DNA from: JABDGR01 sp964561455
GTDB taxonomy: Bacteria > Verrucomicrobiota > Verrucomicrobiia > Opitutales > JABDGR01
DNA length: 64,000 bases
Direction: 5' to 3'
Assembly (NCBI GenBank): GCA_964561455.1
Contig: CAZLPS010000003.1
Span: forward strand, 40,905-104,904
The position numbers and the translations under genes are program-made. Below, piece after piece: positions 8,607-17,606 of this stretch; positions within the stretch are counted from its first letter, which is position 1, and the number at the start of each line of letters is the position of its first letter. The notes beneath the pieces were generated by a model. The model did no database searches, had not been told where the DNA came from, and worked only from the letters and a program-made list of their open reading frames with translations.

Positions 8607-11390
8607 CTAGCTCACCTGCCGCACCGTAAAATACGGCGGGTTGGCGAGGGTGGAATTGAGGCCGGGGAAAAGGGCGATGCGGCCGGCGGCGTCGTGGAGC
8701 TCGAAATAGTAAGTTAATGCGTAGGGGGAATCTGTATAATCAGCGGGGATTTGGGCGCTGAAGCCAGCGGCGTCGCGCACCAAGCCAAGCGCGCGCCAGG
8801 ATTCCGCCTGCTGGGTGTGGCGGTAGTGGACGATGGCTTGGAGGGGAGGCGCCTGGCCTTCCACGGTGTTCAAGGCGAGGGGGATGGGGGTGCCGCGGCG
8901 GAAGGGCACGGGGGTGGCATGAGCGACGCCGGGGGCCGGGCGGGCGGGCGGCGGGCCTTCGGTGGTGCGAATGAGCAAGTCCATGCCTTGGTCCGTGATG
9001 GTGGTCACGGTGGGGGGAGGCGGCGTGCGTTGCTGCATCGCGGCGATGTCCTGGTCAATCAATTTAAGGCGGTCAGCCCAAGTGCCGCGCTGGAACCAGG
9101 CGTCGCCGTAAGTCAGGTTGGTAACATAGCTGGCCCCGATAATGTCCACAAAGTCGGCCCAACTTTTACGGGCGGAATTATAATTGCGGGTGGCGGCAAT
9201 GAGTGGCACAGGATTGCCGGTGCGCTCAAACATGGCATAGAGCACGGCGGCGCGCATTTTTTTGGCGAAGAAGCGGCCGAGGCCGATTTGAATCGAGACA
9301 TCCATTGCCAGGCGGCGGGCCGGGCCGGATTGCCGGTCAGGGACACTGTTGAGCGCCTCTCCCAGTTTGCCTTCAGCGGCCAACGCCAAATCCTCAAGCC
9401 ATTGAGCGACTTCGACGGGGGTATATTTGCCGCTGGGCTTCACGTCGGGTTTGAGCAATTCATCCACGAAATCCTCGATGCGGAGAAAGAGTTGGGGGTC
9501 GAGGGGGCTGACGGTGCCAAAGCGGCGGGGGCTGGGGGTTTCACTGGCGCCATAGGGTTCGGGCTTGGGGTCGAGGGCGGCCGAATCGAGGATGGACATG
9601 TTCTCATACATCTCCGGCCAGTAATTATTGTTGGCGGCGGCGGGCAGGTGCGCGGTGGTGATGAGCGGCAAAATGCGGCTGGCGTGGCCGAGCGAGTAGT
9701 ACGCGGCGTCAGCGCCCCCAAATAATTCCTTTTGCAAAAAGCGCAGCCACGATTGCGGCTGGGCGTTGGGGTTGTAAAGCAGGCGGCCCCAGACGCGGAA
9801 CGAATAGCGGAATTTGTCGAAATCGTAACCCGGGGCGCGGAGGGTGGCATCGGCATAGCCGTCGCGATGGCCCGGCAGGCCGGAGCCTTTGCGGCCCTTG
9901 AAGGAGAGGGGATCAAAGATTTCCTGGCCGAGGCTGCCGCAAAAACTCCCGGCGCGGCTGTATCCGGCAGCGAACACGGGGTCGCCCCAGAGCAGGACGC
10001 GCTGGGTGCCGGGCCAGATGCGGTGGAAAATGCCGTATTTGCGATCTTCCGCCAGCAAGTCGCCGTAGCTATAACGCAGGAAGCTGCGGGCGCCGTTGCT
10101 TTGCGCGAAGGCGCCGCCGCCGCGGGCGGCTTTGGGCATTTCGGTCTGGCGAATGGCGGCCTGATGGTAGGGAAGGCCCATGTGCTCGGCGGAAAATTTG
10201 GGGGAAATCGTCACGGGCAAGCCGGTGCCAAGCGCGACATCAATGGTTTCCTGGTCCATGCCTTTGGCGTGCATGTCGAGTTCGACGCGGCGGCCGCTGC
10301 GCACACAGCCGTCAAAGACGGTGCGCCACAAATCATAGCTGCCTTCGGGGATGCCGCTTTCGCCGTGAATGCGGAAGGTTACGCCGGTGATGTTGGGGCA
10401 TTCCTTTAATATGATCGCAAGGGCGTCACGCGCATAGGGCGCGAGGGTGGCGTCGGTTAGGCCGGTGATGACATGGTTGGCGTTGGGGCTGTTGGTGAGC
10501 TTGTAGGCATGGGTCCAGAGGCCGAGCTGGAAGTCCAGACCGCGGCGGGCGGCTTCATCACTAATGAAGCGTAGCATGGCGAAATTCTGGTCGCGTTCGG
10601 CGTCAGGGAGGTTGGTAGCGGCGACATTGTAGCCGGGGACGGACAGGAGGAAGGGATAGGCGAAATAGAGATAGGAATCACGGACGCCGGTCGGGGCGTC
10701 GTAGCCCAGGCCGAAGGCGAGGTTGAAGCGGTTGAACCGCTGGAGGGCCAGCAGGTCGAGGTAGTTGGTCCAGAAATTGCGGTCGCCATACCAGGCCTTG
10801 TCTTCGACGTCGGTGACGAACATCCGCATTACGCTGCGGATTCTATTGGCCGGGGATTCGGCCAGTGGTTTGAGGCGGGTGGGATCGGCGGAGGGCGGGA
10901 GGGCCGAGTACACGCCTTTGCCAATGGCGACGGCATCGGCCAGTTCGGTGAGGGCATACGACAAGCCACGGGCGTCGGCGCCGCTGGCTACGAACAGATC
11001 GCGCGCGCCCACCTTGCCGGGCGAAAGTGCCAGGGCCTCGGGTTCGCTGGCGGCGAGCACCGCGCCAGAGTTGCGCCCGAGACCGGACCGGTTGTTGGTG
11101 GCCACGATACACAGGGCGCCCGGCGGCGAGTCGTCCAAACTCGACACGACCCGGACAAAGAAACCCTGGGCGGCAAATGCGGCGCGAAGTTGCTCCAGTG
11201 CCCATTGGGCGGCGGCGGCGGCCACGACGGGATCGGATGGGTCGCGGACAATGGTTACCGCGGAGCCGACTTCACCCCGAGCCGCGCCGGGAGTGAGGCC
11301 CGGGGTTCCGGCGCAGCCGGCCAAAGCACCGCCCGCGATTCCCCCGGCCGCGGCCAGGCCGGTTTTGAGAATAAATTCGCGACGGTCCAT
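8607..11390 (-). CDS. Tat-exported glycosidase-like lipoprotein, unassigned
   Basis: 927 aa. The N-terminus has a twin-arginine start (MDRREFILKTG) and a lipobox ending LAGC (Cys26), so it is likely folded before export and lipid-anchored. Residues about 45-170 resemble the N-terminal alpha/beta domain that precedes the TIM barrel in hexosaminidases and alpha-glucuronidases. A TIM-barrel-like region follows (for example NRFNLAFGLGYD, TGVTFRIHGESGIPEG, ELDMHAKGMDQET). The C-terminus has a helical domain and a beta-sandwich-like end. I cannot assign it to a named GH family; GH67/GH115-like architecture is a guess. It probably attacks plant polysaccharide. Confidence 0.7.
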   Translation of the reverse strand: MDRREFILKTGLAAAGGIAGGALAGCAGTPGLTPGAARGEVGSAVTIVRDPSDPVVAAAAAQWALEQLRAAFAAQGFFVRVVSSLDDSPPGALCIVATNNRSGLGRNSGAVLAASEPEALALSPGKVGARDLFVASGADARGLSYALTELADAVAIGKGVYSALPPSADPTRLKPLAESPANRIRSVMRMFVTDVEDKAWYGDRNFWTNYLDLLALQRFNRFNLAFGLGYDAPTGVRDSYLYFAYPFLLSVPGYNVAATNLPDAERDQNFAMLRFISDEAARRGLDFQLGLWTHAYKLTNSPNANHVITGLTDATLAPYARDALAIILKECPNITGVTFRIHGESGIPEGSYDLWRTVFDGCVRSGRRVELDMHAKGMDQETIDVALGTGLPVTISPKFSAEHMGLPYHQAAIRQTEMPKAARGGGAFAQSNGARSFLRYSYGDLLAEDRKYGIFHRIWPGTQRVLLWGDPVFAAGYSRAGSFCGSLGQEIFDPLSFKGRKGSGLPGHRDGYADATLRAPGYDFDKFRYSFRVWGRLLYNPNAQPQSWLRFLQKELFGGADAAYYSLGHASRILPLITTAHLPAAANNNYWPEMYENMSILDSAALDPKPEPYGASETPSPRRFGTVSPLDPQLFLRIEDFVDELLKPDVKPSGKYTPVEVAQWLEDLALAAEGKLGEALNSVPDRQSGPARRLAMDVSIQIGLGRFFAKKMRAAVLYAMFERTGNPVPLIAATRNYNSARKSWADFVDIIGASYVTNLTYGDAWFQRGTWADRLKLIDQDIAAMQQRTPPPPTVTTITDQGMDLLIRTTEGPPPARPAPGVAHATPVPFRRGTPIPLALNTVEGQAPPLQAIVHYRHTQQAESWRALGLVRDAAGFSAQIPADYTDSPYALTYYFELHDAAGRIALFPGLNSTLANPPYFTVRQVS

Positions 11391-11543
11391 GCAAAATCAG
11401 GGGTAATCAGGCAACTACATAGGGAGTCTTTTTTGATGGCAACCACAATAGGACAGTTGCCTCATGACCGGAAAACTGCGCAAGATTAGTGCTAATAAAA
11501 CCCGTACCGAAACGTCTGATACTTAACCCAACAATTTACACCC

Positions 11544-12995
11544 ATGAAAACATTCCCTTTGCTGACTTTGTTCGCTGCCACGATCGCCCCAATCGCCCTG
11601 CTTCACGCCCAGCCGTCGCTGACGATTTACAACCAGGATTTCGCCGTCATCCGGGACCATGTGCCGCTGGATTTGAAGGCGGGGGTCAATGTGGTGCCGT
11701 ATATGGGGGTCACGGCGCAATTGGAGCCGGATTCAGTCGTGCTGCGTGATCCGGCGGGCAAGGTGCCGTTGACCATTTTGGACCAAAGTTACCGGGCGGA
11801 CACGCTGTCGGTAGGGTACATGCTCCAACTCAACGAGGGCAAAACGATTGATTTCCTGGTGCGGGACAAGGATAACAAGGAATATAACGTCAAGGGGAAG
11901 ATCATCCGCAGTGGCTATAGTCCGGCCGGCGGCAACGACACGCCGATTATTGAGGTGGGGGGCGATTTGCGTTTTTCCCTGCCGGGCGAGCCGGTTTTCC
12001 CCAAGCTGGGGGACAACACCGTGCTCAAGCCCACGCTCACCTGGCAGCTGGACGCGCCGGTGCCGGCCAAGTTCGATGCGGAACTCAGCTACCTCACCAA
12101 CGGCCTAAGCTGGAAAGCCGCTTATAATTTGGTGGCACCGGAAAAGGGGGACAGCATGGATTTTGTCGGCTGGGTGACTTTTGAGAACAATTCGGGCAAG
12201 GAATTCACCAACGCCACGGTCAAGTTGATGGCGGGCAATGTGAATAAGGTGCAGGAGCCGCGGCCGATGTTGATGGCCAAAGCCGCCAGTTATGCCATGG
12301 CGGCGCCCGGCGCGCCGCCGGTGACGGAGAAGGCTTTTGACGAATTTCACCTTTATTCCCTGACGCGGCCGGTCACGTTGCATGACAGGGAAACGAAGCA
12401 AGTGGAGTTCATCAAGTCGGACAGTGTCAAGGCGGCGACCCTTTATGTCTATGACGGCATCGCGATGAACAATTACCAGGGCTGGGATCCGGTTTCCATT
12501 CGCAACAATCCAGAATATGGCACGCAATCCAACAAGAAGGTGTGGGTGATGAAAGAGTTTAAAAATTCCAAGGAAAACGGACTGGGCATCGCGCTGCCAG
12601 CCGGGCGCGTGCGTTTTTACCGCCGCGATGACGCGGACAGCAGCGTGCAGTTCGTCGGCGAGAACAACCTCGACCACACGCCGGAAGGCGAGACGGTGCG
12701 ACTTTACACGGGTGATTCCTTCGACCTCGTCGGCGAGCGCCAGCGGATGGATTACCAATTGGACAATCGCAACGCGCAGGCGGTGGAGTCGTTTACAATC
12801 ACGTTGCGCAACCACAAGAAAGAGCCGGTGGAGATTCGGGTGGTCGAACATCTCTACCGCTGGAGCAACTGGCAGATTGCGGAGAAATCGGATGAGTACA
12901 CGAAGAAGGACGCGCAGACCATCGAGTTCCGGGTGACCGTGCAGCCGGAAGTGGACAAGGTGATTACCTACAAGGCACAGTATAATTGGCGGTGA
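11544..12995 (+). CDS. DUF4139 domain protein, exported
   Basis: 483 aa with a signal peptide cleaved near LLHAQ (residue 23). The rest is mostly beta-strand and contains the DUF4139 region (about 180-483), with stretches such as AELSYLTNGLSWKAAYNLVA, SITLR-like strands and VEHLYRWSNWQI near the end. DUF4139 proteins are widespread, mostly periplasmic or surface-associated, and lack a proven activity. The gene is divergent from the Tat lipoprotein and followed by hicA on the other strand. No operon partner is evident. Confidence 0.85.
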   Translation: MKTFPLLTLFAATIAPIALLHAQPSLTIYNQDFAVIRDHVPLDLKAGVNVVPYMGVTAQLEPDSVVLRDPAGKVPLTILDQSYRADTLSVGYMLQLNEGKTIDFLVRDKDNKEYNVKGKIIRSGYSPAGGNDTPIIEVGGDLRFSLPGEPVFPKLGDNTVLKPTLTWQLDAPVPAKFDAELSYLTNGLSWKAAYNLVAPEKGDSMDFVGWVTFENNSGKEFTNATVKLMAGNVNKVQEPRPMLMAKAASYAMAAPGAPPVTEKAFDEFHLYSLTRPVTLHDRETKQVEFIKSDSVKAATLYVYDGIAMNNYQGWDPVSIRNNPEYGTQSNKKVWVMKEFKNSKENGLGIALPAGRVRFYRRDDADSSVQFVGENNLDHTPEGETVRLYTGDSFDLVGERQRMDYQLDNRNAQAVESFTITLRNHKKEPVEIRVVEHLYRWSNWQIAEKSDEYTKKDAQTIEFRVTVQPEVDKVITYKAQYNWR

Positions 12996-13047
12996 GGGGG
13001 GCGTGGGAGGTGACTCTCAACACGCAAATTCGTTTTCAGCAATCAAT

Positions 13048-13320
13048 CTAGAGCAGCTTGCGAAATTGGTCAGGCGTTAGGCCAGCCACTTGAGCGATGT
13101 GGCCCATGGTGAATGCATTGATATTTGTATGTCGGGGCACCTGTACCATGATTGCGCCATTGCTCAGGATAAGATGCTTTCCCTGGCGGATGACGCGGAA
13201 CCCGCGCTTCTCGAGGACGCGCACGGCATCCCGCTGGCCGATGCCGGGGAGTTTTGGTATGGAGTTAAACCAACAGTACTTCGTGGTGCACCGTGGCCAT
13301 TTCCCGATCCGATTTGGCAC
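13048..13320 (-). CDS. hicA: HicA-family mRNA interferase toxin
   Basis: 90 aa as an ATG-started ORF; the HicA fold itself covers about the last 70 residues. The key pattern is ALEKRGF-like DAVRVLEKRGFRVIRQGKH, with the catalytic His (GKH) on the second strand of a dsRBD-like fold, then VPRHTNINAFTMGHIAQVAG. HicA toxins cleave mRNA and are blocked by HicB. The only ATG overlaps the 3' end of hicB by 56 bases; the true start may be a nearer non-standard codon. The antitoxin-first order is one of the two known hic arrangements. Confidence 0.85.
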   Translation of the reverse strand: MPNRIGKWPRCTTKYCWFNSIPKLPGIGQRDAVRVLEKRGFRVIRQGKHLILSNGAIMVQVPRHTNINAFTMGHIAQVAGLTPDQFRKLL

Positions 13321-13480
13321 TTGGATTCTCGGCCCGAGCCGCGAGATATTCCTGCAGAGCGACGCGAATGTTGGCCAAGGCTTCCTTGCGGGTTGCGCCT
13401 TGCGAACAGCAACCGGGGAGATCGTCGCACCAAACGGCCCAACCCTCGTCCGACTCGATCAGGGTAACGCGATATTTCAT
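13265..13480 (-). CDS. hicB: HicB-family antitoxin
   Basis: 71 aa from MKYRVTLIESDEGWAVWC. It has the HicB partial RNase-H fold: a strand with DLPGCCSQGATRKEALANI, then EYLAARAEN, a near-perfect match to short HicB (UPF0150) proteins. It neutralises HicA by direct binding. No DNA-binding ribbon-helix-helix tail is present in this short form. It lies upstream of and overlaps hicA. The longer ORF start 75 bases upstream is unlikely. Confidence 0.88.
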   Translation of the reverse strand: MKYRVTLIESDEGWAVWCDDLPGCCSQGATRKEALANIRVALQEYLAARAENPSAKSDREMATVHHEVLLV

Positions 13481-13554
13481 GCAAAAGATATTAACACGGA
13501 GAGCAAAAGCGTCAAGGCTAACGAAGGCAGCCCGACCGCGCAAATCGGCGCCCA

Positions 13555-14055
13555 TTATTTATTTACCGGCGCGCCACCTTTGGCCAAAGCGGATTGAACT
13601 TGCTCGACGCGCCCCGGGCCTTTTTCGAAATAGACATATTCGTCGCTGGAAAAACCGGATCCGGATATAACCTTAAAATCAAATTGAGACTGAAATTGCC
13701 GCCAATTCCGTTCAATGGAAATTTGCGACGGCGGCAAAAGGACCTGGTCTATTTTGGATCGCCGATAAAGGATCGTGGCGAACCCACAGGCGCCGAGCAG
13801 AATAATGATGGCCAGGAAGCGTTCCATCAGCCGGTTTTTCCGAATAAACGGCACCCATGGCATAGTCCGCACGTTTTCCACGCTGCGGGTGAGAAGGAAG
13901 TAGGAGATTACAGCCCAAAGGACCGGCAATATCCGCAAAAATAGTGGAACCGAAAGACCGAGTCCCGCAACTACCGCCAACTGCACCGCCATCTCATCGT
14001 TGAGCAGAAACGCCCACGCGAGGCACAGAACTCCACATAAGATGCATCGTCGCAA
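13555..14055 (-). CDS. Small membrane protein, unknown function
   Basis: 166 aa. Hydrophobic segments lie near residues 4-18, 23-57 (probably two passes) and 78-97 (FLAIIILLGACGFATILY). A soluble C-terminal part of about 65 residues follows, with aromatic residues (FDFKVISGSGFSSDEYVYFEKG). The topology suggests three or four passes with an exposed tail. There is no recognised family. The gene is 9 bases downstream of the metX stop on the same strand, so the two may be co-transcribed, though a functional link is not obvious. Confidence 0.65.
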   Translation of the reverse strand: MRRCILCGVLCLAWAFLLNDEMAVQLAVVAGLGLSVPLFLRILPVLWAVISYFLLTRSVENVRTMPWVPFIRKNRLMERFLAIIILLGACGFATILYRRSKIDQVLLPPSQISIERNWRQFQSQFDFKVISGSGFSSDEYVYFEKGPGRVEQVQSALAKGGAPVNK

Positions 14056-14064
14056 GCGAGACCT

Positions 14065-15291
14065 TTAACTTTTTTCCGCCGCAAGGAAGGCCCTTAGCAG
14101 GGCATATAAATCCGGCGAGTTGAGCAGAAAGGAATCGTGGCCGAGGTCGGAGGTGACTTCAGCGTAGGTGGCGCGGCGGCCGGCCCGGAGCATGGCTTGG
14201 GCGATTTCCTGGTTTTGCTCCTTGGGGAACAGCCAGTCCGAGGTGAAGCCGACGACGAGGGCGCGCGCGGACATGGCCTTGAAGGCGTCTTCAAGACGGC
14301 CATCGGGCCCGTGCAAGTCAAAGCGGTCGAGAGCCTTGGTGAAATAGAGGTAAGTGTTCGCGTCAAAGCGGTTGACGAAGCTCTGGCCCTGGTGCTGCAG
14401 ATAGCTTTCGACTTCGAATTCGACGCCGAAATGGTTCGGCGTTGCGGACGCGGAACCGCCAATCGTCATCATCGGCTCTCCCGCGAGAGTCGAAAGTGGC
14501 ACGCCTGCAACAGTTGTCATGCGTTTGGCGCGGCCGAATTTGGAATCGAGGCTCTTGTTCGAGAGATAGGTGATGTGGGCCATCATGCGCGCGACCGCGA
14601 GGCCGACGTTGGGGCCGGCGTCGGGGGGATAGTCGCCCTGGTTCCAGGCGGGGTCCTGCATGATGGCACTGCGACCCACGGCGTTGAAGGCAATGGCCTG
14701 GGCACTCTGCCGGGCGGTGGTGGCGAGGGCGATGACGCCCCGCACTTTTTCGGGGAAATCAATGGCCCATTGGATGGCCATCATGCCGCCCATCGAGCCG
14801 CCGACGACGGCGGCGAGAGTCTGGACGCCGAGGTGATCCACAAGGCGGGCGTGCGCGCGCACCATGTCGCGAATGGTAAGGGCGGGAAAATCGAGGTTGT
14901 ACCTTTTGCCGGTGCGCGGGTTGGGGGAGATCGGGCCGGTCGAGCCGCGGCAACCGCCGAGGCAGTTCGCGCAGATGACAAAGTATTTGTTCGTGTCGAA
15001 GGGCTTGCCGGGGCCGATGATGTTGTCCCACCAACCGGGCTTGCGGTCATCGGCGGCATGGCGACCGGCGCAATGGTGGTCGCCGCTGAGGGCGTGGCAG
15101 ATATAGATGGCGTTGGTGCGGTCGGCGTTCAATTCGCCGTAGGTTTCGTACCGCAGGGTAAATTCGGGGATCTCCGCGCCGCAGTCGAATTTGAACGGTT
15201 CTTTACAGACAAAGTCCTGTGGGCGCACGACGCCCACGTCGCCGCCATCAGCGGTGGGAGCGGGGGCGAGGAGGGCATCGGCGTCGGACAT
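14065..15291 (-). CDS. metX: Homoserine O-acetyltransferase (MetX family)
   Basis: 408 aa from MSDADALLAPAPTADG. Alpha/beta-hydrolase fold with the nucleophile elbow GGSMGG (Ser about 166), a catalytic Asp in FTSDWLFP and a His in LGHDSFLL. The family markers HALSGDHH and GGCRGSTGP are present. The enzyme transfers an acyl group from acyl-CoA to homoserine, the first committed step of methionine synthesis; some family members use succinyl-CoA. No SAM riboswitch is visible in the short upstream region, which leads into the SRP RNA gene on the same strand. The start was chosen over a longer ORF reading into repetitive AAG/AATT sequence. Confidence 0.92.
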   Translation of the reverse strand: MSDADALLAPAPTADGGDVGVVRPQDFVCKEPFKFDCGAEIPEFTLRYETYGELNADRTNAIYICHALSGDHHCAGRHAADDRKPGWWDNIIGPGKPFDTNKYFVICANCLGGCRGSTGPISPNPRTGKRYNLDFPALTIRDMVRAHARLVDHLGVQTLAAVVGGSMGGMMAIQWAIDFPEKVRGVIALATTARQSAQAIAFNAVGRSAIMQDPAWNQGDYPPDAGPNVGLAVARMMAHITYLSNKSLDSKFGRAKRMTTVAGVPLSTLAGEPMMTIGGSASATPNHFGVEFEVESYLQHQGQSFVNRFDANTYLYFTKALDRFDLHGPDGRLEDAFKAMSARALVVGFTSDWLFPKEQNQEIAQAMLRAGRRATYAEVTSDLGHDSFLLNSPDLYALLRAFLAAEKS

Positions 15292-15423
15292 CGCGAAACG
15301 AATTAAGAAGGAAGAATTAAGAATTAAGAATGCCGCCGAAGGCAATACCGCGATTCGCGCGCGATCGGGTTATTTGCCAGCCCCTTGCATTCGTCCCGGC
15401 CCTTGGTATTTGGGCAAAAAAAA

Positions 15424-15534
15424 CGGTCAGGCACCCTACGGCACTCGCGAAGCCTGGTTACCGTTGCTCCCTTCCGGGCCTGGCGGAGTTCACCGGTCCA
15501 ACGTTGCATAGGACCCGACCAAGGGAGAGCCTTG
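15424..15534 (-). ncRNA. ffs: Signal recognition particle RNA (small bacterial, 4.5S type)
   Basis: On the minus strand the sequence contains the SRP RNA apical motif GAACTCCGCCAGGCCCGGAA followed by GGGAGCAAC. This is the hallmark GNAR tetraloop (GGAA) with the asymmetric and symmetric internal loops bound by Ffh. Flanking sequence can pair as the long hairpin (GGC..CCC with GGGT.GCC). The RNA end is followed by a run of eight T on the minus strand (15423-15416), a good intrinsic terminator. The boundaries are approximate to about 5 bases. Plus-strand ORFs crossing this locus are spurious. Confidence 0.93.
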
Positions 15535-15628
15535 CAGAGTTGAGGGGGCGGGGCAAACCTTTTAATTAGCGGAATTTTCATTCATTCCAAGACTTGCACC
15601 GAAGGGCACTACGCCAACAAAAGCCCCC

Positions 15629-15796
15629 GTGGAAAAGCGCATCGTCATTGACCCGAAAATTTGCAATGGGCGTCCGGTGATTCGTGGTACGCGGATTAAG
15701 GTGCAAACTGTGCTTGAAATGCTAGGCGCGGGGGACTCGATTGAGGAGGTCTTGGCCGCTTACCCGACGCTCACCCGCCCGGACGTGCTGGCTTGA
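15629..15796 (+). CDS. DUF433 domain protein, apparently truncated
   Basis: 55 aa from a GTG start: MEKRIVIDPKICNGRPVIRG, then TRIKVQTVLEMLGAGDSIEE and AAYPTLTRPDVLA. This is the DUF433 winged-helix-like fold, common as an antitoxin or DNA-binding module. Family members are usually 70-80 aa and continue after the LTR.D.L.A motif with a short helix. Here a TGA stops translation at that point. Reading on in the same frame gives 10 more residues (LLMSSQVDMK) to a second stop at 15829. A nonsense mutation at a Cys-like position is likely. No PIN toxin partner is seen downstream. Confidence 0.6.
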   Translation: MEKRIVIDPKICNGRPVIRGTRIKVQTVLEMLGAGDSIEEVLAAYPTLTRPDVLA

Positions 15797-15862
15797 TTGC
15801 TCATGTCCTCGCAGGTGGACATGAAATGACGGCGGGATCGGGGAAAGGGACAAACGCAGGCC

Positions 15863-16444
15863 CTAAAACTCCGCCACCAACCGCCCGGTGTTGCGCATGA
15901 GTTTTCTTAGTTTCGAAGGCGCATTGACGACGATGACTTTGCGGGCGCCCTCCCAGACGGGGACGTCCATCCAGGAGTTGCCGGCGTAGTCGAAGCCCTT
16001 GGGGCCGAAGCGGGCGGTGAGCGCGGCGCATTTGGCGTGGGCGCGGAGGTTGGTATGTCCGTCGCTGGCGAAGACTTCGTCGAACAGGCCGACGTACGCG
16101 GCGACTTTGTCAACCAGGGCGCGGTCGGAGGCGCTGGCGAGGACGAGTTTGCGGCCGCGCTTCTTTTCGGTGCGCAGAAAATCCACGAAGGGGGTGATGT
16201 AGGGCAGCTTGGCCGGGTCAATCGTGGCCCGGGCGGCGACCTGGCGTTTGAGGTTGGCGCGCCCGGAGAGGAACCAGACGGGTACCATGAACATATAGAG
16301 AAAATTGCGCCGCCGCAAAGCGGCCAGCGATGCCCAAGTCAGATCGGAGTAGATTAGCGTTCCGTCCAAGTCGGCGCACAAAGGAACGTCGTCCGCGGGG
16401 GAATTTCCGGCGGTGGCTGAGGAAGGTGGGGGAAAATTGGGCAA
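15863..16444 (-). CDS. HAD-superfamily phosphatase
   Basis: About 193 aa if started at the TTG at 16444; the open frame runs to 16864 but the extra part looks non-coding. The HAD motifs are clear: motif I CADLDGTLIYSD, motif II LVLASASD with the following helix, and motif IV as GNSWMDVPVWEGA. A basic, aromatic stretch (RRRNFLYMFMVPVWFLSGRA) follows motif I. This domain resembles the HAD module that precedes UbiA-type prenyltransferases in many bacteria, but no prenyltransferase domain follows. The substrate is unknown. The start is uncertain. Confidence 0.7.
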   Translation of the reverse strand: MPNFPPPSSATAGNSPADDVPLCADLDGTLIYSDLTWASLAALRRRNFLYMFMVPVWFLSGRANLKRQVAARATIDPAKLPYITPFVDFLRTEKKRGRKLVLASASDRALVDKVAAYVGLFDEVFASDGHTNLRAHAKCAALTARFGPKGFDYAGNSWMDVPVWEGARKVIVVNAPSKLRKLMRNTGRLVAEF

Positions 16445-16514
16445 GGCACCATTGCAACCCAAAGGGTGGGGGGCCTCAAGTCTTTCCGGGGTTCGGTATT
16501 GATGCGGAGGGTAG

Positions 16515-16535
16515 GGACGGCTCTCCGAGCCGTCC
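16515..16535. repeat. Palindromic intergenic repeat
   Basis: Perfect inverted repeat with 9-bp arms (GGACGGCTC / GAGCCGTCC) and a TCC loop, in the 470-base gap between the HAD gene and the SUFU gene. It is another member of the dispersed palindromes seen in this window. Apart from a doubtful small ORF, the gap shows nothing else. Confidence 0.7.
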
Positions 16536-16630
16536 GCGGATTCCGCTGAGGCGGGAGAGTGGCGTCCCCACCAAAATGCGCCGCAATCTTGCTTTTGGCC
16601 GGGCGGAGAGTCATGCTGTGACACTCTTGC

Positions 16631-16837
16631 ATGAGGAATAAACCATCTGCACGGAAAAAGGGCGGGAATGTGCCAACCGCATCGGCAGTTGGGCAAGCCT
16701 CTGCATCCCCAATAGCCGCCATGGATGACCTGATCAGGAACTTGTGCAAGCTCGCTGAGCCAGGCCTGACGCCGATGACTAACGAAGAAATTGACCAGTT
16801 GCTTTATGGGTGGCCTGCGGAGTCTTCGCCCAAATAG
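16631..16837 (+). CDS. Possible small protein, doubtful
   Basis: 68 aa. The first half is basic and low-complexity. The second half (MDDLIRNLCKLAEPGLTPMT, NEEIDQLLYGWPAESSPK) reads like a genuine helical C-terminus. A shorter version could start at the internal ATG at 16721. No family was recognised. It is the only candidate gene in a 470-base gap and lies opposite no other gene. Listed as a candidate only. Confidence 0.3.
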   Translation: MRNKPSARKKGGNVPTASAVGQASASPIAAMDDLIRNLCKLAEPGLTPMTNEEIDQLLYGWPAESSPK

Positions 16838-16915
16838 CACCCTCTCCAGCGGCCAGCATATCAAGGTGATGTGGTTTGCGGCATTATTTGTTGCTTGTGG
16901 AGAATGGGGCGAATT

Positions 16916-17497
16916 CTATACAAACGATTTTCTGGCCTCATTGATAATGTAGTCGAAATTGTTTTGGTCAAAGACATCAATGAGCGCCTTTGCTCCATGT
17001 TCTCTTTTAAAATTCAGTTCGCGTTGAGTGATGGGAATCATGACTAGAAAGTCCACCTTGTCCCCTTCCACAATCATAGGGTTAAAGTTTTGATCTTCAC
17101 GATATGGAGGCACAAAGAAAAAGGCTGTTAATTCTGACGGTTCGGCGGTCATCGGCTTCCCATTCGGAACTGAATGATACCAGTGCAGAAAAGTATTATC
17201 ATCCCATGGCATCTCGGCCAAACCCTTTAAGACATTCTGCATCCATCCTTTAACCTCATGCGCGTAGGTCATGATTTCAGCTCGGGGAGACAAATTGGAA
17301 AACTTAACGGGGATGTTTTGACGCAAATCCGACATGCCGCCGGTAAGTAATGTGTAATAAGGGCGAGCGCTGCTTGGCTTGAAGGTGTAAACATCGATGT
17401 GGACTGGCTTCACATTCGTGGAATGCATGACTTCGTTCGCCATTGGACCAATGAAGCGCTCATAATGAGTCTCGCGTTGCACAAGTAAGGAAGCCAT
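16916..17497 (-). CDS. Suppressor-of-fused (SUFU) domain protein
   Basis: 193 aa, nearly all SUFU domain: VKPVHIDVYTFKPSSARPYY, TLLTGGMSDLRQNIPVKF, AEIMTYAHEVKGWMQNVL, then FFFVPPYREDQNFNPMIVEG and FLVMIPITQRELNFKREHG. Bacterial SUFU proteins are often immunity proteins or partners of polymorphic toxins, though many are stand-alone. The coding sequence looks less GC-rich than its neighbours, which hints at later acquisition. No adjacent toxin is seen. Confidence 0.85.
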   Translation of the reverse strand: MASLLVQRETHYERFIGPMANEVMHSTNVKPVHIDVYTFKPSSARPYYTLLTGGMSDLRQNIPVKFSNLSPRAEIMTYAHEVKGWMQNVLKGLAEMPWDDNTFLHWYHSVPNGKPMTAEPSELTAFFFVPPYREDQNFNPMIVEGDKVDFLVMIPITQRELNFKREHGAKALIDVFDQNNFDYIINEARKSFV

Positions 17498-17606
17498 CTC
17501 TTAAATATAATGTTTGGTGCCTTTCCTGCCGCAGGTAAAGCGTTAATTCAAGCCCTCGCCTAAATCTTGCCTCGGGCGGGGCAGGGTGTCATGGTGGCGG
17601 TTTTCC

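Noticed and set aside
14137..15306. 389-aa plus-strand ORF opposite metX
   Set aside because: Antisense shadow rich in Gly/Val/Ala with no domain pattern.
15191..15569. Plus-strand ORFs crossing the SRP RNA
   Set aside because: The conserved SRP RNA motif is on the minus strand and explains the sequence.
15794..15796. TGA in DUF433 as a selenocysteine codon
   Set aside because: No SECIS-like hairpin was recognised and the family has no selenoprotein members known to me; nonsense mutation is simpler.
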